A stretch of DNA of 49,097 bases from JBNKHG01 sp050290225 (GTDB taxonomy: Bacteria; Pseudomonadota; Gammaproteobacteria; Pseudomonadales; Cellvibrionaceae): positions 1 through 49,097 of the forward strand of contig JBNKHG010000079.1 of NCBI GenBank assembly GCA_050290225.1, read 5' to 3'. A program made the position numbers and the translations under genes. Position 1 is the stretch's first letter; each line of letters starts with the position of its first letter. Shown piece by piece: positions 34,286 through 43,300 of this stretch. The notes beneath the pieces are model-generated. The model ran no database searches. It was not told where the DNA came from and saw only the letters and a list, made by a program, of their open reading frames with translations.

Positions 34286-35998
34286 ATGACGGTAATGGGA
34301 AGTGAGCTATCGATCCCGCCGGTGGACGTAACCATCGAAACATCCCAAGGCAAACTCCTGGGCGAAACAGCTGGCCCGGGTAACGACATTCGTGTATTCA
34401 AGGGTATCCCTTACGCACTGCCGCCAGTGGGCATTCGCCGCTGGGCACCGCCAGAGCCGGCCCCGGGCTGGTCCGGCACGCGGCTGGCCAAAACCTTCGG
34501 CCCCCAGGCCGTGCAGCCACCCATGCCTGAAGCGCTCGGCATGCCGCTCGGCGTCACCAGCGAAGACTGTCTGTACCTGAATGTTTGGACGCCGGCAGAG
34601 CCTTCAGCGAATCAAGAGCCTTCGGCGAATCAAGAGCCCTCAGCGAAACAAGTGCAACCGGCGGAAAAACTCCCCGTCATGGTCTGGATCCACGGCGGCG
34701 CCCGCCGTTGGGGCAGCGGCGAAATCAACGGCGTGCCATTGGCGCAGAAGGGCGTGGTGCTGGTGTCCTTTAATTACCGGGTGGGTCTGTTCGGCTACCT
34801 GGCCCACCCGGAACTGAGCGCGGAGTCTCCCCATCAGAGCTCGGGCAACTACGCCATCCTCGATCAAATCCAGGCCCTGAAATGGGTGCAGGATAACATT
34901 GCTGCTTTCGGCGGCGATCCGGACAACGTCACGATTTTTGGCTGTTCCTCCGGCGGCGCCAGCATCCACGCCCTGGTCACCTCACCGCTGGCCAAGGGCC
35001 TGTTTCACAAAGCCATTGCGGAGAGCGGTTCGCTGTATTTCCCTTGCCGGGGCCTGTCGGAGCCACTGCAGGGCGCGCAGCCCGCCGAAGAACTCGGGCT
35101 GGAACTGGCCAAAACCGCCGGGGCAAACAACCTGGCCGAGCTGCGCAACCTGCCCGCAAGCACCTTGCTCCAGGTGGCCGACAGGGCCGACAACGGCGAT
35201 TTCTACAAAAACGCCGTGGCGGAAATTGTCGACGGATGGGTCGTCCCGGATCAGCCGTTGCACATCAGCCGCCGCGGTGAACAAAACCCGGTATCCGTGA
35301 TGGCGGGTTTCACCGCCAACGACGGCAGCGTGGTGGCTCTGCTGGGCTACGCTTCCGCCATTCCCGACACCGCCGAGGCCTACGAAAGAATGATCCGTGA
35401 GCGCTACGGCGACTTGGCCGAAGCCTACCTGGCCCAGTACCCGGCCACGGACATCGACGACTCCTTCTACAACGCGCTGCGCGACCGTGCCTTCGGTTGG
35501 GCCTCGGAAAGCTGGGTTCGCCATGCCAATCAAGTTGGTGCGCCGGCCTACCTGTACTGCTTCGCTCATGTCCCGCCCTATGGCCACGTGCTGGCGCTCC
35601 CCGGCAGTAAGGGGAAGCGCCCCAACGGCGCGGCCCATGGCGCGGAGGTGGTCTATGTGCTGAACGACCCCGCCAGCCACTCCACGAGCGCCCAGTACCC
35701 GCCCACGGACACTGACTACACCATGGCGGACATCATCTCCGACTACTGGACGGCATTCGCCAAAACCGGTGCGCCCGACGCACCGGGCAGACCGGTATGG
35801 CAGCCCTACACCGAAGGCGCACGGCACTTCATGACTTTCGAAAACGGCGCTGCCCACCCGGGCCGGAATCTGTTTCCGGGTATGTGGGAGCTGATGGATG
35901 AGGACGTCAATCGCCGACTAACGTTGCCCGGGGTAGGGCGGGATTATTATGCGGTGGGGGTTGCTTCGCCAGTGTTGCCTCAGAGTAAGCCCGATTGA
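34286..35998 (+). CDS. Type B carboxylesterase (cytoplasmic form)
   Basis: This 570-residue carboxylesterase/cholinesterase-type hydrolase shows FKGIPYALPPVG, EDCLYLNVWTP and WIHGGA. The nucleophile elbow GCSSGG has Ser221, where most relatives have GESAGG. Asp346 (ANDGS) and His451 (AAHGAE) complete the triad. No signal peptide is present, unlike the related gene at 39094, so it probably acts inside the cell. Between EDCLYLNV and the oxyanion strand there is a threefold EPSANQ-type repeat (residues 105-122). It opens a metabolic stretch that runs to 40605. Confidence 0.88.
   Translation: MTVMGSELSIPPVDVTIETSQGKLLGETAGPGNDIRVFKGIPYALPPVGIRRWAPPEPAPGWSGTRLAKTFGPQAVQPPMPEALGMPLGVTSEDCLYLNVWTPAEPSANQEPSANQEPSAKQVQPAEKLPVMVWIHGGARRWGSGEINGVPLAQKGVVLVSFNYRVGLFGYLAHPELSAESPHQSSGNYAILDQIQALKWVQDNIAAFGGDPDNVTIFGCSSGGASIHALVTSPLAKGLFHKAIAESGSLYFPCRGLSEPLQGAQPAEELGLELAKTAGANNLAELRNLPASTLLQVADRADNGDFYKNAVAEIVDGWVVPDQPLHISRRGEQNPVSVMAGFTANDGSVVALLGYASAIPDTAEAYERMIRERYGDLAEAYLAQYPATDIDDSFYNALRDRAFGWASESWVRHANQVGAPAYLYCFAHVPPYGHVLALPGSKGKRPNGAAHGAEVVYVLNDPASHSTSAQYPPTDTDYTMADIISDYWTAFAKTGAPDAPGRPVWQPYTEGARHFMTFENGAAHPGRNLFPGMWELMDEDVNRRLTLPGVGRDYYAVGVASPVLPQSKPD
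34598..34651 (+). repeat. Three tandem 18-bp repeats inside the carboxylesterase
   Basis: Units at 34598, 34616 and 34634 each read close to GAGCCTTCAGCGAATCAA, with one to three differences. They encode EPSANQ, EPSANQ and EPSAKQ. The unit length is a multiple of three, so changes in copy number keep the frame. The segment is a surface linker before the HGGA oxyanion loop and is absent from the paralogue at 39094-40605. Confidence 0.85.
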
Positions 35999-36299
35999 TG
36001 TCTCGCTTCAGATCAATGGATGGCGTGCTTGCCTGACCTGATTGGCCGGGAATGCTAAATATTGTGTCTCCTTTGACTATGGGCTATCCCGTTCCGATAT
36101 TTCACACTCTCATTGATAAACCCTTCAAAGCTTTAGCGCCGGATGTGCCGGTTGCTTTTTGTGAATCGTAATTTGACCTTGCCGCCAGAGCGGGAATGAC
36201 CGGGTATGCGGGATCTTGGCAGAAGATGGCTTTTGGTACAGTGGATAGTTATCGAATCAGTGCGAGACGGAAATGCAGGAGCACATTGGAGAAAATATT
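35999..36299. other. Gap before the permease, with a doubtful 39-codon ORF
   Basis: An open frame at 36052-36171 begins MLNIVSPLTMGYPVPIF and ends before the permease. It is too short and isolated to call a gene. The segment around 36055-36080 resembles 31879-31905 upstream of the SDR (AAATA, then GTCTCC, then CTATGG at matching spacing), so it may be a shared relic or element. No clear promoter is visible. Confidence 0.3.
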
Positions 36300-37700
36300 A
36301 TGCCGTCAACCGAATCTCAAGAAAAATTTATCCGCGTTCTCTCGCACCGTGATTCGCTGGCATTGGCGTTTGGCGCGATGGTCGGGTGGGGCTGGGTTGC
36401 CTTGTCCGGAGGCTGGGTCCATTCAGCCGGTGCGGCAGGGGCCGTGTCCGCGTTTATTGTGGGCGGTGCAATCATGACGTTGATTGGACTCGTCTACGCG
36501 GAACTCGCCTCAGCCATGCCGTTCGTGGGAGGAGAGCACGTTTATAGCCATCGGGCGCTTGGTGAAACCGGCGCTTTTGTTTGTACCTGGGCGATAACCT
36601 TAGCGTATGTCGCGGTATCGGCATTTGAGGCCGTCGCATTGCCAACGGTACTCGAAGAGTTAGTGCCCGCCAAGGGCATCAAGCTCTGGTCGGTTGCGGA
36701 TTACGATGTTCACCTGACCTGGGCGATGATAGGTGTTACGGCTTCGATATTGGTGACCTGGATCAACGCTATTGGTATCAAGGCCGCCGCCTTTATACAG
36801 GTCGTTGTGACGCTAGGATTGCTGTTGGCGGGTTTGCTCTTCATTTCGGGTGCGACCCTGAATGGCAACATCACCAATATTCAACCGTTGTTCAAGAATG
36901 ATCTTGGGGGTGTGTTGGCAGTGCTGGTTGTTGTGCCCTTTATGTTTGTAGGGTTCGACGTGATACCGCAAATGGCGGAAGAAATTAATCTGCCTGGCAG
37001 ACAGATAGGGAAATTGATTGTTACCGCCGTGCTGTTGGCGGTGGCTTGGTACAGCCTGATATGTGTCGGTGTTGCTCTGAGTGTTCCACCCGATGAACTG
37101 GCTCATACCCGACTCGCCCCGGTTACGGGAACGGCGACAACCTGGCACACGCCATTTGCGGGAAATGTCATCGTGATCGCCGGGATTGCCGGAATCCTGA
37201 CCAGCTGGAATGCCTTCTTTGTGGGTGGAGCCAGAGCCATTTACGTCATGGCAACAGCGGGCCAGTTACCATCATGGTTGGCCAGGTTAAGCCCAAAATA
37301 CCGTACACCGATCAACGCCATAGTCTTAATGGGTGGACTTTGCTGTATTGCCCCTTTCTTTGGTCATCAAATGTTGGTGTGGCTCGTTAATGCCGGCAGT
37401 TTTAGTGTGGTGATTGCTTACGGGCTGGTGGCGCTCTCTTTTCTTGTGCTGCGTTGGCGGGAGCCCAGGATGGATCGTCCCTACAAAGTGAAGGCGGGCA
37501 GGTTCGTCGGTGTGGCGGCACTGGTGGCATCCATTGGGTTAGGAGCTCTTTATTTGCCGGGCAGTCGCTCAGCCTTGGTGTGGCCCTTTGAGTGGGCCAT
37601 CATAGCGGCATGGGTGATGTTGGGCTTGTTGTTGTATTTCTACCGTAGAGTTCAGATTATGAAATCCCCTGTGACGTTGCCGGTGGATTCACGGGGGTAG
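36300..37700 (+). CDS. APC-superfamily amino acid/amine permease
   Basis: This permease of about 466 residues is taken from ATG 36300, with GGAG nine bases upstream; ATG 36273 would add nine residues. It has about twelve hydrophobic segments. The first, ALAFGAMVGWGWVALSGG, is the unwound helix typical of APC transporters. A loop with EINLPGRQIGK follows the sixth segment, and GILTSWNAFFVGGARAIYVMA corresponds to the conserved eighth helix. WREPRMDRPYKVKAG near residue 385 is the usual cytoplasmic loop of amino acid and ethanolamine permeases. It probably imports an amine or carboxylate by cation symport. It lies between esterase genes, so it may bring in a product of their hydrolysis. Confidence 0.87.
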   Translation: MPSTESQEKFIRVLSHRDSLALAFGAMVGWGWVALSGGWVHSAGAAGAVSAFIVGGAIMTLIGLVYAELASAMPFVGGEHVYSHRALGETGAFVCTWAITLAYVAVSAFEAVALPTVLEELVPAKGIKLWSVADYDVHLTWAMIGVTASILVTWINAIGIKAAAFIQVVVTLGLLLAGLLFISGATLNGNITNIQPLFKNDLGGVLAVLVVVPFMFVGFDVIPQMAEEINLPGRQIGKLIVTAVLLAVAWYSLICVGVALSVPPDELAHTRLAPVTGTATTWHTPFAGNVIVIAGIAGILTSWNAFFVGGARAIYVMATAGQLPSWLARLSPKYRTPINAIVLMGGLCCIAPFFGHQMLVWLVNAGSFSVVIAYGLVALSFLVLRWREPRMDRPYKVKAGRFVGVAALVASIGLGALYLPGSRSALVWPFEWAIIAAWVMLGLLLYFYRRVQIMKSPVTLPVDSRG

Positions 37701-37759
37701 CGTATGACAACCAGCCCGTGGTTATCGACGTTTATTGACTTTCGGTTGTGAGAAGAATC

Positions 37760-38878
37760 ATGAAGAAGTTTATGTGCGCACTGACAATGCTCATATTGGC
37801 AGTATCCGTGCTGGCAGAGGATCAGCCGCCACGGATCGAGGAGAACGGTACTATTCACGTACAGGCGTTTGATCTGCCGGAATCCGGCTTCTTGAGCGAT
37901 CAGACCCGCTCGGCCCTAAAACAGCAACGCCAAGAGGGCGCAAAGCAGTGGCAATCCGCTATGCAGAGCTGCCCCTCTTTTGAGGAGGCCGAGATCGAAG
38001 ATGTCCCCGCGATCCGTGCATGCCGTGCGGCGGCGTTCTATAAAACCGGGATCTATCAGTCCTTGAGAAGCCGTTACCCCGTTCACCTGAAGGGGCAAAC
38101 CATGGGAGGTGTTTACACGGAGGTTTTTACACCGGTCGACGGTGTGGCACCGAAAAATGAAAGCCGCGTTTTAATCAATCTCCATGGCGGAGGCTTTCTT
38201 CATGGCGCGCGCATCACCAGTCACCTTGAATCCATTCCCATAGCCTCGCTGGGTAAGGTCAAGGTTGTGAGTATCGATTATCGCCAGGCGCCAGAGTACA
38301 AATTTCCTGCCGCCAGTGAGGATGTCGCCGCAGTCTACAAAGCCCTATTAAAAACCTACAAGCCGGAAAATATCGGCATCTATGGCTGCTCCGCCGGCGC
38401 TGAGCTGACGACGCAGGCGATCGCCTGGTTTCAGCATCATAAGCTGCCGCTGCCGGGTGCCGTGGCCCTGTTGTGTTCCGCATCACCGGCTCCGCCGGAA
38501 GAGGAATCGCGGAGCGATTCCGCCTACATCGGCGGCGCGCTCTTCGATACGGATTACGAGGCCACCTATGGCTATTCACACCCTTATTATCAAGGCATCG
38601 ACCGCAGCGATCCGCTCGCCAGCCCGATAAAATCGGATGCGGTTATGGCGAATTTCCCACCGTCATTGCTGATCAGCAGCACGCGGGATTTTATGTTGAG
38701 CACTGTGGTGGTTACCCACAGGCAACTGGTGAAGCTTGGCGTGGAGGCGGAGCTACATGTCTGGGAAGGCTTGGCCCATGGAGCTTTTTTAAACCACGAG
38801 TTGCCGGAATCACTAGAGGTTTATCAGCTGGTTATCGATTTTTTCAATCACCACTTGGGCTCGAAGAATGCTAAGTAG
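37760..38878 (+). CDS. Secreted HSL-family esterase
   Basis: This 372-residue protein is read from ATG 37760; an in-frame GTG at 37748 would add four residues. It begins with a signal peptide (KKFMCALTMLILAVSVLAE), so it should be exported. The motifs are HGGGF (His142), YRQAPEYKFPAASEDV and GCSAG with Ser211, then Asp310 (SSTRDFML) and His340 (GLAHGAF). The N-terminal 100 residues contain a Cys pair (CPSFEEAEIEDVPAIRAC) that could form a disulphide. It lies 59 bp after the permease and the two may be co-transcribed. A role in splitting an ester outside the cytoplasm before uptake is likely. Confidence 0.87.
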   Translation: MKKFMCALTMLILAVSVLAEDQPPRIEENGTIHVQAFDLPESGFLSDQTRSALKQQRQEGAKQWQSAMQSCPSFEEAEIEDVPAIRACRAAAFYKTGIYQSLRSRYPVHLKGQTMGGVYTEVFTPVDGVAPKNESRVLINLHGGGFLHGARITSHLESIPIASLGKVKVVSIDYRQAPEYKFPAASEDVAAVYKALLKTYKPENIGIYGCSAGAELTTQAIAWFQHHKLPLPGAVALLCSASPAPPEEESRSDSAYIGGALFDTDYEATYGYSHPYYQGIDRSDPLASPIKSDAVMANFPPSLLISSTRDFMLSTVVVTHRQLVKLGVEAELHVWEGLAHGAFLNHELPESLEVYQLVIDFFNHHLGSKNAK

Positions 38879-39093
38879 CTGTACAACCCACCCCAACGGG
38901 TTCAGAGATCAACTTGCTATGCCGACGCTAAATTTTCCGGAATTAGTAGTGACTGATTCCTACATCAATGGCCGCTGCTGCTGCCCTGTGGGTTTTATGG
39001 CAATATGATCCGCTTTTTGCCGCCACAGACCATCGGTGGCGGAATACTGCGCCAGGGCATGGATAACTTTGATAATAACCTGAGGCAACTGCT

Positions 39094-40605
39094 GTGAATA
39101 TGCTCCGTAATTCGTGTCCTCGCGTCTTTGTATGGCTGCTGGTATTACTGCCTGTTCTGGCTTGCGGCGATGACTCTCGCCCCAAGGTGAGAACCGCTTA
39201 TGGAGAAGTGATTGGCCTAATCGAAGACCAGTCGAAACACTTTCGTGGCATTCCCTATGCTCAGCCCCCTGTCGGCACACTCCGCTGGCAGCCGCCGCGG
39301 GAGCCCGAGGCCTGGACACAACCACGAGATGCCACGCAGTTCGGTCCGAACTGCCCCCAAAAATCTGAAATTGAAAATACCCGCGAAGATTGCCTAACGC
39401 TAAATGTATCCACGCCGATCTATGCCCAAGCCGATGAAAAACTGCCAGTGCTGGTCTGGATCCATGGCGGGGGATTGGTTGCCGGCTCAGGTTCCAGCAG
39501 TTATACGCAGGGGCGTCTCTGGAATAAGGAAGGCATTATTCTGGTGACTATCAATTACCGTCTGGGAGCATTAGGTTTTTTCGCTCACAAGGCACTCGAT
39601 AGCAGCCATGGGGCAAACTATGGTCTGATGGATATGGTCGCCGCCCTGAAATGGGTCAAGGGCAATATCGCAAATTTTGGTGGAGACCCGGGCCGTATCA
39701 CGATCATGGGTGCTTCTGCCGGGGGTATGGCTGTTCAACTATTAATGGTGACGCCGGAAGCCAGTGGACTGTTCAATGGCGGAATCGCTGAGAGTGGCTA
39801 CGGCACATGGCCCAAGCCCCGCACAAAACCCGCACCGCCGCTGGCAGGATCGCCCAGTGCCGAGGAAATTGCCAACACGATAGTAAAACGGATATTAGGA
39901 AGAGACGCTGAGTCCGTTACCTTAGAGCAATTGCAGCAGATTACCCCGGAACAATGGGTCAACAGCATTAATGGATTCCACCTCCCGATCGTCGATGGAA
40001 TTACTTTGCCTGAAGAGTCCGCAGTTCTTTTTTCACGAGGGCGGCAGCATCCTGTAACTTTTATTAGCGGCGGTACCAGCTTTGACGGGAGTGTGTTTCC
40101 GTACTCAGGGCTGTCGCAAGAAGATGTGATGTCCTATTTCCGCGATGATCTTGATGAGATAAGCAAACTCTATGATCTGCATGACCCGGAACAAAAGGCG
40201 CTGGGTATAAAAAAATTATTTGGCGACATGCGCTACCTGATTGCTGCCCGCTATATGACACAGCATATGGCCAAAGTGCAACGGCCAGGTTATTTGTACA
40301 TGTTTGATTATCTACCCTCGGAAAAACGCGATGCATTACCGGGCGCACCTCATGTTTCCGAAATTGATCTGCTGTTTAACCAGGACACCAACCATGCCGC
40401 CAATCTTATGCGGCAATACTGGATCAATTTTATTAAAACGGGTAATCCCAACGGTCCGGACCTACTTGGCTGGCCAGCCTATGATGAAAAAGATGGAAAA
40501 TGGATGGTATTCCGAGACGAGCCCGTATCCAAAAGCAATGTCAGGAAGGATAAGCTGGATGTGCTGGAAGAACTTTATCTAAAGAGGGTCAATCTCCTAG
40601 AATGA
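39094..40605 (+). CDS. Type B carboxylesterase, probable lipoprotein
   Basis: This 503-residue esterase starts at GTG 39094, with TGAGG eight bases upstream. The N-terminus is a hydrophobic segment ending in VLAC, a lipobox, so Cys24 is probably lipid-anchored. Motifs are FRGIPYAQPPVG, EDCLTLNV, WIHGGG (His124) and GASAGG with Ser208. Asp331 (SFDGS) and His420 (GAPHVSE) complete the triad. It is the third exported esterase-type gene in the window, after the tannase-like and HSL-type genes. It differs from the 34286 gene in its canonical SAGG elbow and in lacking the internal repeats. Beyond 40605 the metabolic gene content ends. Confidence 0.87.
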   Translation: MNMLRNSCPRVFVWLLVLLPVLACGDDSRPKVRTAYGEVIGLIEDQSKHFRGIPYAQPPVGTLRWQPPREPEAWTQPRDATQFGPNCPQKSEIENTREDCLTLNVSTPIYAQADEKLPVLVWIHGGGLVAGSGSSSYTQGRLWNKEGIILVTINYRLGALGFFAHKALDSSHGANYGLMDMVAALKWVKGNIANFGGDPGRITIMGASAGGMAVQLLMVTPEASGLFNGGIAESGYGTWPKPRTKPAPPLAGSPSAEEIANTIVKRILGRDAESVTLEQLQQITPEQWVNSINGFHLPIVDGITLPEESAVLFSRGRQHPVTFISGGTSFDGSVFPYSGLSQEDVMSYFRDDLDEISKLYDLHDPEQKALGIKKLFGDMRYLIAARYMTQHMAKVQRPGYLYMFDYLPSEKRDALPGAPHVSEIDLLFNQDTNHAANLMRQYWINFIKTGNPNGPDLLGWPAYDEKDGKWMVFRDEPVSKSNVRKDKLDVLEELYLKRVNLLE

Positions 40606-40926
40606 GCTCCGCCCGGCATTTCATTGCGGTTTTTGTGGTCATGGCTGGGTCGGGTCTATTCTCAACCTGATTAGCTTCATCTACCCACAACGGTGCCTTG
40701 GCATTATTAGCGTGGGATCGCCTCACAATTTTCGCCCACCTGGTCTTCCTATTCGGGAGGGGTGCATGCGTTTGGATACCTTGTGCCCGGCGTCCGGATT
40801 TCACGGCGCGCACGGGATAATGACTATGCCGTGTTCAAGCAGGTCTTGTGGCCTCGAAAAGAGGGCGTTGGATATGGATATGGAAATGAATGACCGTAAT
40901 CGGCCAAAAGCGGACTTTTACAAATT
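40606..40926. other. Gap at the border of the accessory region
   Basis: No supported gene lies here. An ATG overlapping the esterase stop (40602) opens only 22 codons with signal-peptide character (MSSARHFIAVFVVMAGSG) before a stop, so it may be the start of a decayed gene. The right end contains the first of three dispersed 20-bp repeats, next to the alkylation repair gene stop. Both short open frames on either strand lack recognisable content. Confidence 0.4.
40901..40920 (+). repeat. Dispersed repeat, site 1
   Basis: CGGCCAAAAGCGGACTTTTA ends just before the stop of the alkylation repair gene. It is preceded by AATGACCGTAAT, giving a weak stem (GACCG against CGGCC). Near-identical copies in the same orientation occur at 43280 and 45129, also beside gene ends. 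Confidence 0.7.
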
Positions 40927-42108
40927 TTAGGATGTGCAGCCTACTGTCCTTTCCGCTGGATTAGGGCTATAAGCGCTGGAAAGCATTTGGCATTCTAAAT
41001 GAAACTCCTTATAACCAAAATCCTGCCCGTTAATGCGCAGAGATAACGCATGCTTGCCCGTATAATAGCGCCGTGTCGTAACGGGGCGAATCTTATGAGT
41101 ACGATCTATCAGCAATTCGCCATGTGGTGACAGCGATGCAGTTTTCCATTTAAAAACTTTGGCTGTTAGACCGCCATTGTTTTTTTGATGATGAATAACG
41201 TAGTCAATAATTAGTGGCTGTTCACAGTTAGAGTGAGATTGAATTCGGGCAACAAATTGAAGAGCATTTCCTAACACTACAATAGGTGTTTTGATGGTCA
41301 GTTTTTCAAGTGAAAGCTTCGGCGATTCATACCCGAAGACTTCCAAAGCGATCGGGTGTCCCTGTTTGATAAGGCCTCTACAGGCATGGCGTAATAGTTT
41401 TGTTCTTTGGCGATTTTCTGGTTGCATCCACTCTCTTGCCAATTGGGCAATGAGATCAGGATGATCCTTTGAAATATCATTCAGGTGATTAGCAACTGAT
41501 CGTCGCACATACTCCTCTTCATCATCACGCAGCGCCTCTAACAAGGGCAATACTGGGCTTGGGTTTGCAATGAGTTGGGGGAGCTTCATCGCCCAAGGTA
41601 AGCGGGGTCTTGTTCCTTCCGACACAAGCCGGCGTACATGGCGATTGGGATCTTGTAACCACCCAGCCATAATCGCAAGCGTACGATCCTGATCGGCAAG
41701 TAAGAAATGTCTAACGTCAAATTCAGAAGAAAAGCGTTTGGTCATTTCCTTGAGCGTAGCAAGCGAGACATCGAAATCCTCCAGGCCGTGCTGCCCTACA
41801 ACGGAGCAAAGCGGCAACATACCCCATCCACGAATACCGTTTTCATCGCTTTGCAGCGCATTCTCCGTATCTTCAAGTGGATGAAGCATAGCCAGCAAGA
41901 TGCGGTATCGTTCGTTTAGCTCTTTGGGTAAAACCCGATGTAATTCATCAGCGATACACTGGGAGCGCTCTTTTAATTCAAGCTCGTCCAGTGCTGGCAC
42001 TATCCGGCTAACAAACCTATCTTCATCAAAACGATCAAGGTGTTTTGCCAGCTGGTTTGCTATACAGCAAACCAGCTCCTTGGATAAATTATTCTTAAAT
42101 GGTTCCAT
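40927..42108 (-). CDS. HEAT-repeat DNA alkylation repair protein
   Basis: This 393-residue protein resembles the AlkC/AlkD group of DNA glycosylases, which remove positively charged alkylated bases by DNA capture in a curved stack of HEAT-like helices. The diagnostic block is HVRRLVSEGTRPRLPWAMKL, then EEYVRRSVANHLNDISKDHPDL, at about residues 160-225. The C-terminal 110 residues form a beta-rich domain (GLTAKVFKWKTASL, RINGQDFGYKEF). It is six bases downstream of the small barrel-protein gene and is probably co-transcribed with it. The WYL regulator divergent from the pair may control both. Confidence 0.8.
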   Translation of the reverse strand: MEPFKNNLSKELVCCIANQLAKHLDRFDEDRFVSRIVPALDELELKERSQCIADELHRVLPKELNERYRILLAMLHPLEDTENALQSDENGIRGWGMLPLCSVVGQHGLEDFDVSLATLKEMTKRFSSEFDVRHFLLADQDRTLAIMAGWLQDPNRHVRRLVSEGTRPRLPWAMKLPQLIANPSPVLPLLEALRDDEEEYVRRSVANHLNDISKDHPDLIAQLAREWMQPENRQRTKLLRHACRGLIKQGHPIALEVFGYESPKLSLEKLTIKTPIVVLGNALQFVARIQSHSNCEQPLIIDYVIHHQKNNGGLTAKVFKWKTASLSPHGELLIDRTHKIRPVTTRRYYTGKHALSLRINGQDFGYKEFHLECQMLSSAYSPNPAERTVGCTS

Positions 42109-42114
42109 GGCTCT

Positions 42115-42435
42115 TCAATGTTCTTGATAGTAGGTGACCAGTGAAGGGTGAAGCCTGATATCGACCTCTTCACTCATATCCATCAATGAAAAGAAGGCCT
42201 GGCAATCGGTAGATTCGGCTTCTGCCGCCATGACTTTTTCAGCATCTTCCTGGCTACGGAATTGAATAATATCAGTATACTCTCCATCGCCTGTTTTTAT
42301 CAGCTCACGCCGTAGCACGCCAGCATGCTTTGACACAAAAGTGGTTTGAAATTGATTTGATGCGGCAATTAAATCGGCTTCGGTTTTACCTGCTGCGAGT
42401 TTAATAGGTGCTAATACGGTGACGGCTTGTTTCAT
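42115..42435 (-). CDS. Small dimeric alpha/beta-barrel-like protein
   Basis: This 106-residue protein has alternating strands and helices (MKQAVTVLAPIKLAAGKTEADLI, then LRRELIKTGDGEYTDIIQFRSQEDAEKVM) typical of the ABM/EthD-like dimeric ferredoxin fold. No catalytic residue can be named. It is first in a two-gene operon with the alkylation repair protein, and its start faces the WYL regulator across 77 bp. It could bind or oxidise a small hydrophobic compound; its function is unknown. ATG 42435 has CTCC on the + strand six bases away, i.e. a good GGAG. Confidence 0.7.
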   Translation of the reverse strand: MKQAVTVLAPIKLAAGKTEADLIAASNQFQTTFVSKHAGVLRRELIKTGDGEYTDIIQFRSQEDAEKVMAAEAESTDCQAFFSLMDMSEEVDIRLHPSLVTYYQEH

Positions 42436-42480
42436 AATCTCTCCTTTAGTTTTATTGTGTAACGCGAAGCCATTGTATAT

Positions 42481-42509
42481 ACAAATACGCCACTATATGA
42501 CATATTTGT
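42481..42509. promoter_or_regulatory. Inverted repeat between barrel gene and WYL regulator
   Basis: ACAAATA (42481-42487) and TATTTGT (42503-42509) form seven-base arms with a 15-base spacer. They end four bases before the regulator's ATG, in an AT-rich divergent promoter region. Such a site would let the regulator control its own gene and the opposite operon. Confidence 0.45.
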
Positions 42510-42512
42510 TTA

Positions 42513-43244
42513 ATGACTCGAACATCTACCCTAAGTCGCCTGGAAAGGCTGGATATCCTTAAATCCCGTTTAAAGTCTGGGGAGGCATTGACCGTTTCTG
42601 ACATAGCCAATGAACTTGGCATCAGTATCAGGACAGTTAGCCGGGATATTGAGATATTAAGAGAGCAAGGCGTGCCGGTTGAAGCTGATAGAGGCCGTGG
42701 AGGTGGCATACGTTTGCGAATGGATTGGGGAGTTGGCCGGATCAACTTCAACTATGCCGAGGCAGTTGATTTAATGATTACGCTTGCCATTGCCCAGCAG
42801 ATGAAATCCCCTCTTTTTATGGCCAGCCTGGATAGTATCAGACGTAAGCTTGACAGCTCATTCCCACCACTGATGAAATCCAAAGTCAAGAATCTGAAAC
42901 ACCGCATTCTCATTGCATCATCCGCCTCCGTAGATGTGCTATCTGGATTTTCCGTACCAGAGAAAGCCATTTCAGAGAAACTTCACCAGGCATTTTTGAT
43001 GCAGCAAAGCATCACTATTGGATATAAAGCAAAAAACGGAGACGTGACCAAGCGGAAGATTGAGCCACATTATTTATTACTCTCTTATCCGGTATGGTAC
43101 GTTCTGTCATGGGATGAGCTTCGCAGTGATTACCGCACCTTCCGCTGTGACAGGATGTTAAAAATCTATGACGTTGGCCATGAATTTAAATTGCGTCCAA
43201 TCTCACAGTTTAAAAAGACCGTGGAAGGTATTGAGGTTATTTAG
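42513..43244 (+). CDS. YafY-type transcriptional regulator (HTH-WYL)
   Basis: This 243-residue protein has an N-terminal HTH_11 domain (RLERLDILKSRLKSGEALTV, then SDIANELGISIRTVSRDIEI; residues 5-50). A wing follows, with VEADRGRGGGIRLRMDWG. The WYL ligand-binding domain starts near residue 145 (ITIGYKAKNGDVTKRKIEPH, then YLLLSYPVWYVLSWDELRSD, then YRTFRCDRM). WYL domains sense nucleotides or nucleic acid and often regulate DNA damage or defence genes. That fits its divergent position to a DNA alkylation repair operon. No clear ribosome binding site precedes ATG 42513, so the transcript may be leaderless. Confidence 0.87.
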   Translation: MTRTSTLSRLERLDILKSRLKSGEALTVSDIANELGISIRTVSRDIEILREQGVPVEADRGRGGGIRLRMDWGVGRINFNYAEAVDLMITLAIAQQMKSPLFMASLDSIRRKLDSSFPPLMKSKVKNLKHRILIASSASVDVLSGFSVPEKAISEKLHQAFLMQQSITIGYKAKNGDVTKRKIEPHYLLLSYPVWYVLSWDELRSDYRTFRCDRMLKIYDVGHEFKLRPISQFKKTVEGIEVI

Positions 43245-43279
43245 ACAGGTAGCACCATACCTCCCCTTGCGGTAAATTC

Positions 43280-43300
43280 CGGCCAGAAGCGGACTTTTAC
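43280..43300 (+). repeat. Dispersed repeat, site 2
   Basis: CGGCCAGAAGCGGACTTTTAC lies between the convergent ends of the WYL regulator and Fic genes and overlaps the Fic stop codon. It matches site 1 at all but one position of the shared core. Confidence 0.7.

Noticed and set aside
34982..35857. 291-codon - strand open frame opposite the carboxylesterase
   Set aside because: Composition reflects GC-rich codons of the + strand gene, whose triad and motifs are intact. No recognisable protein is encoded.
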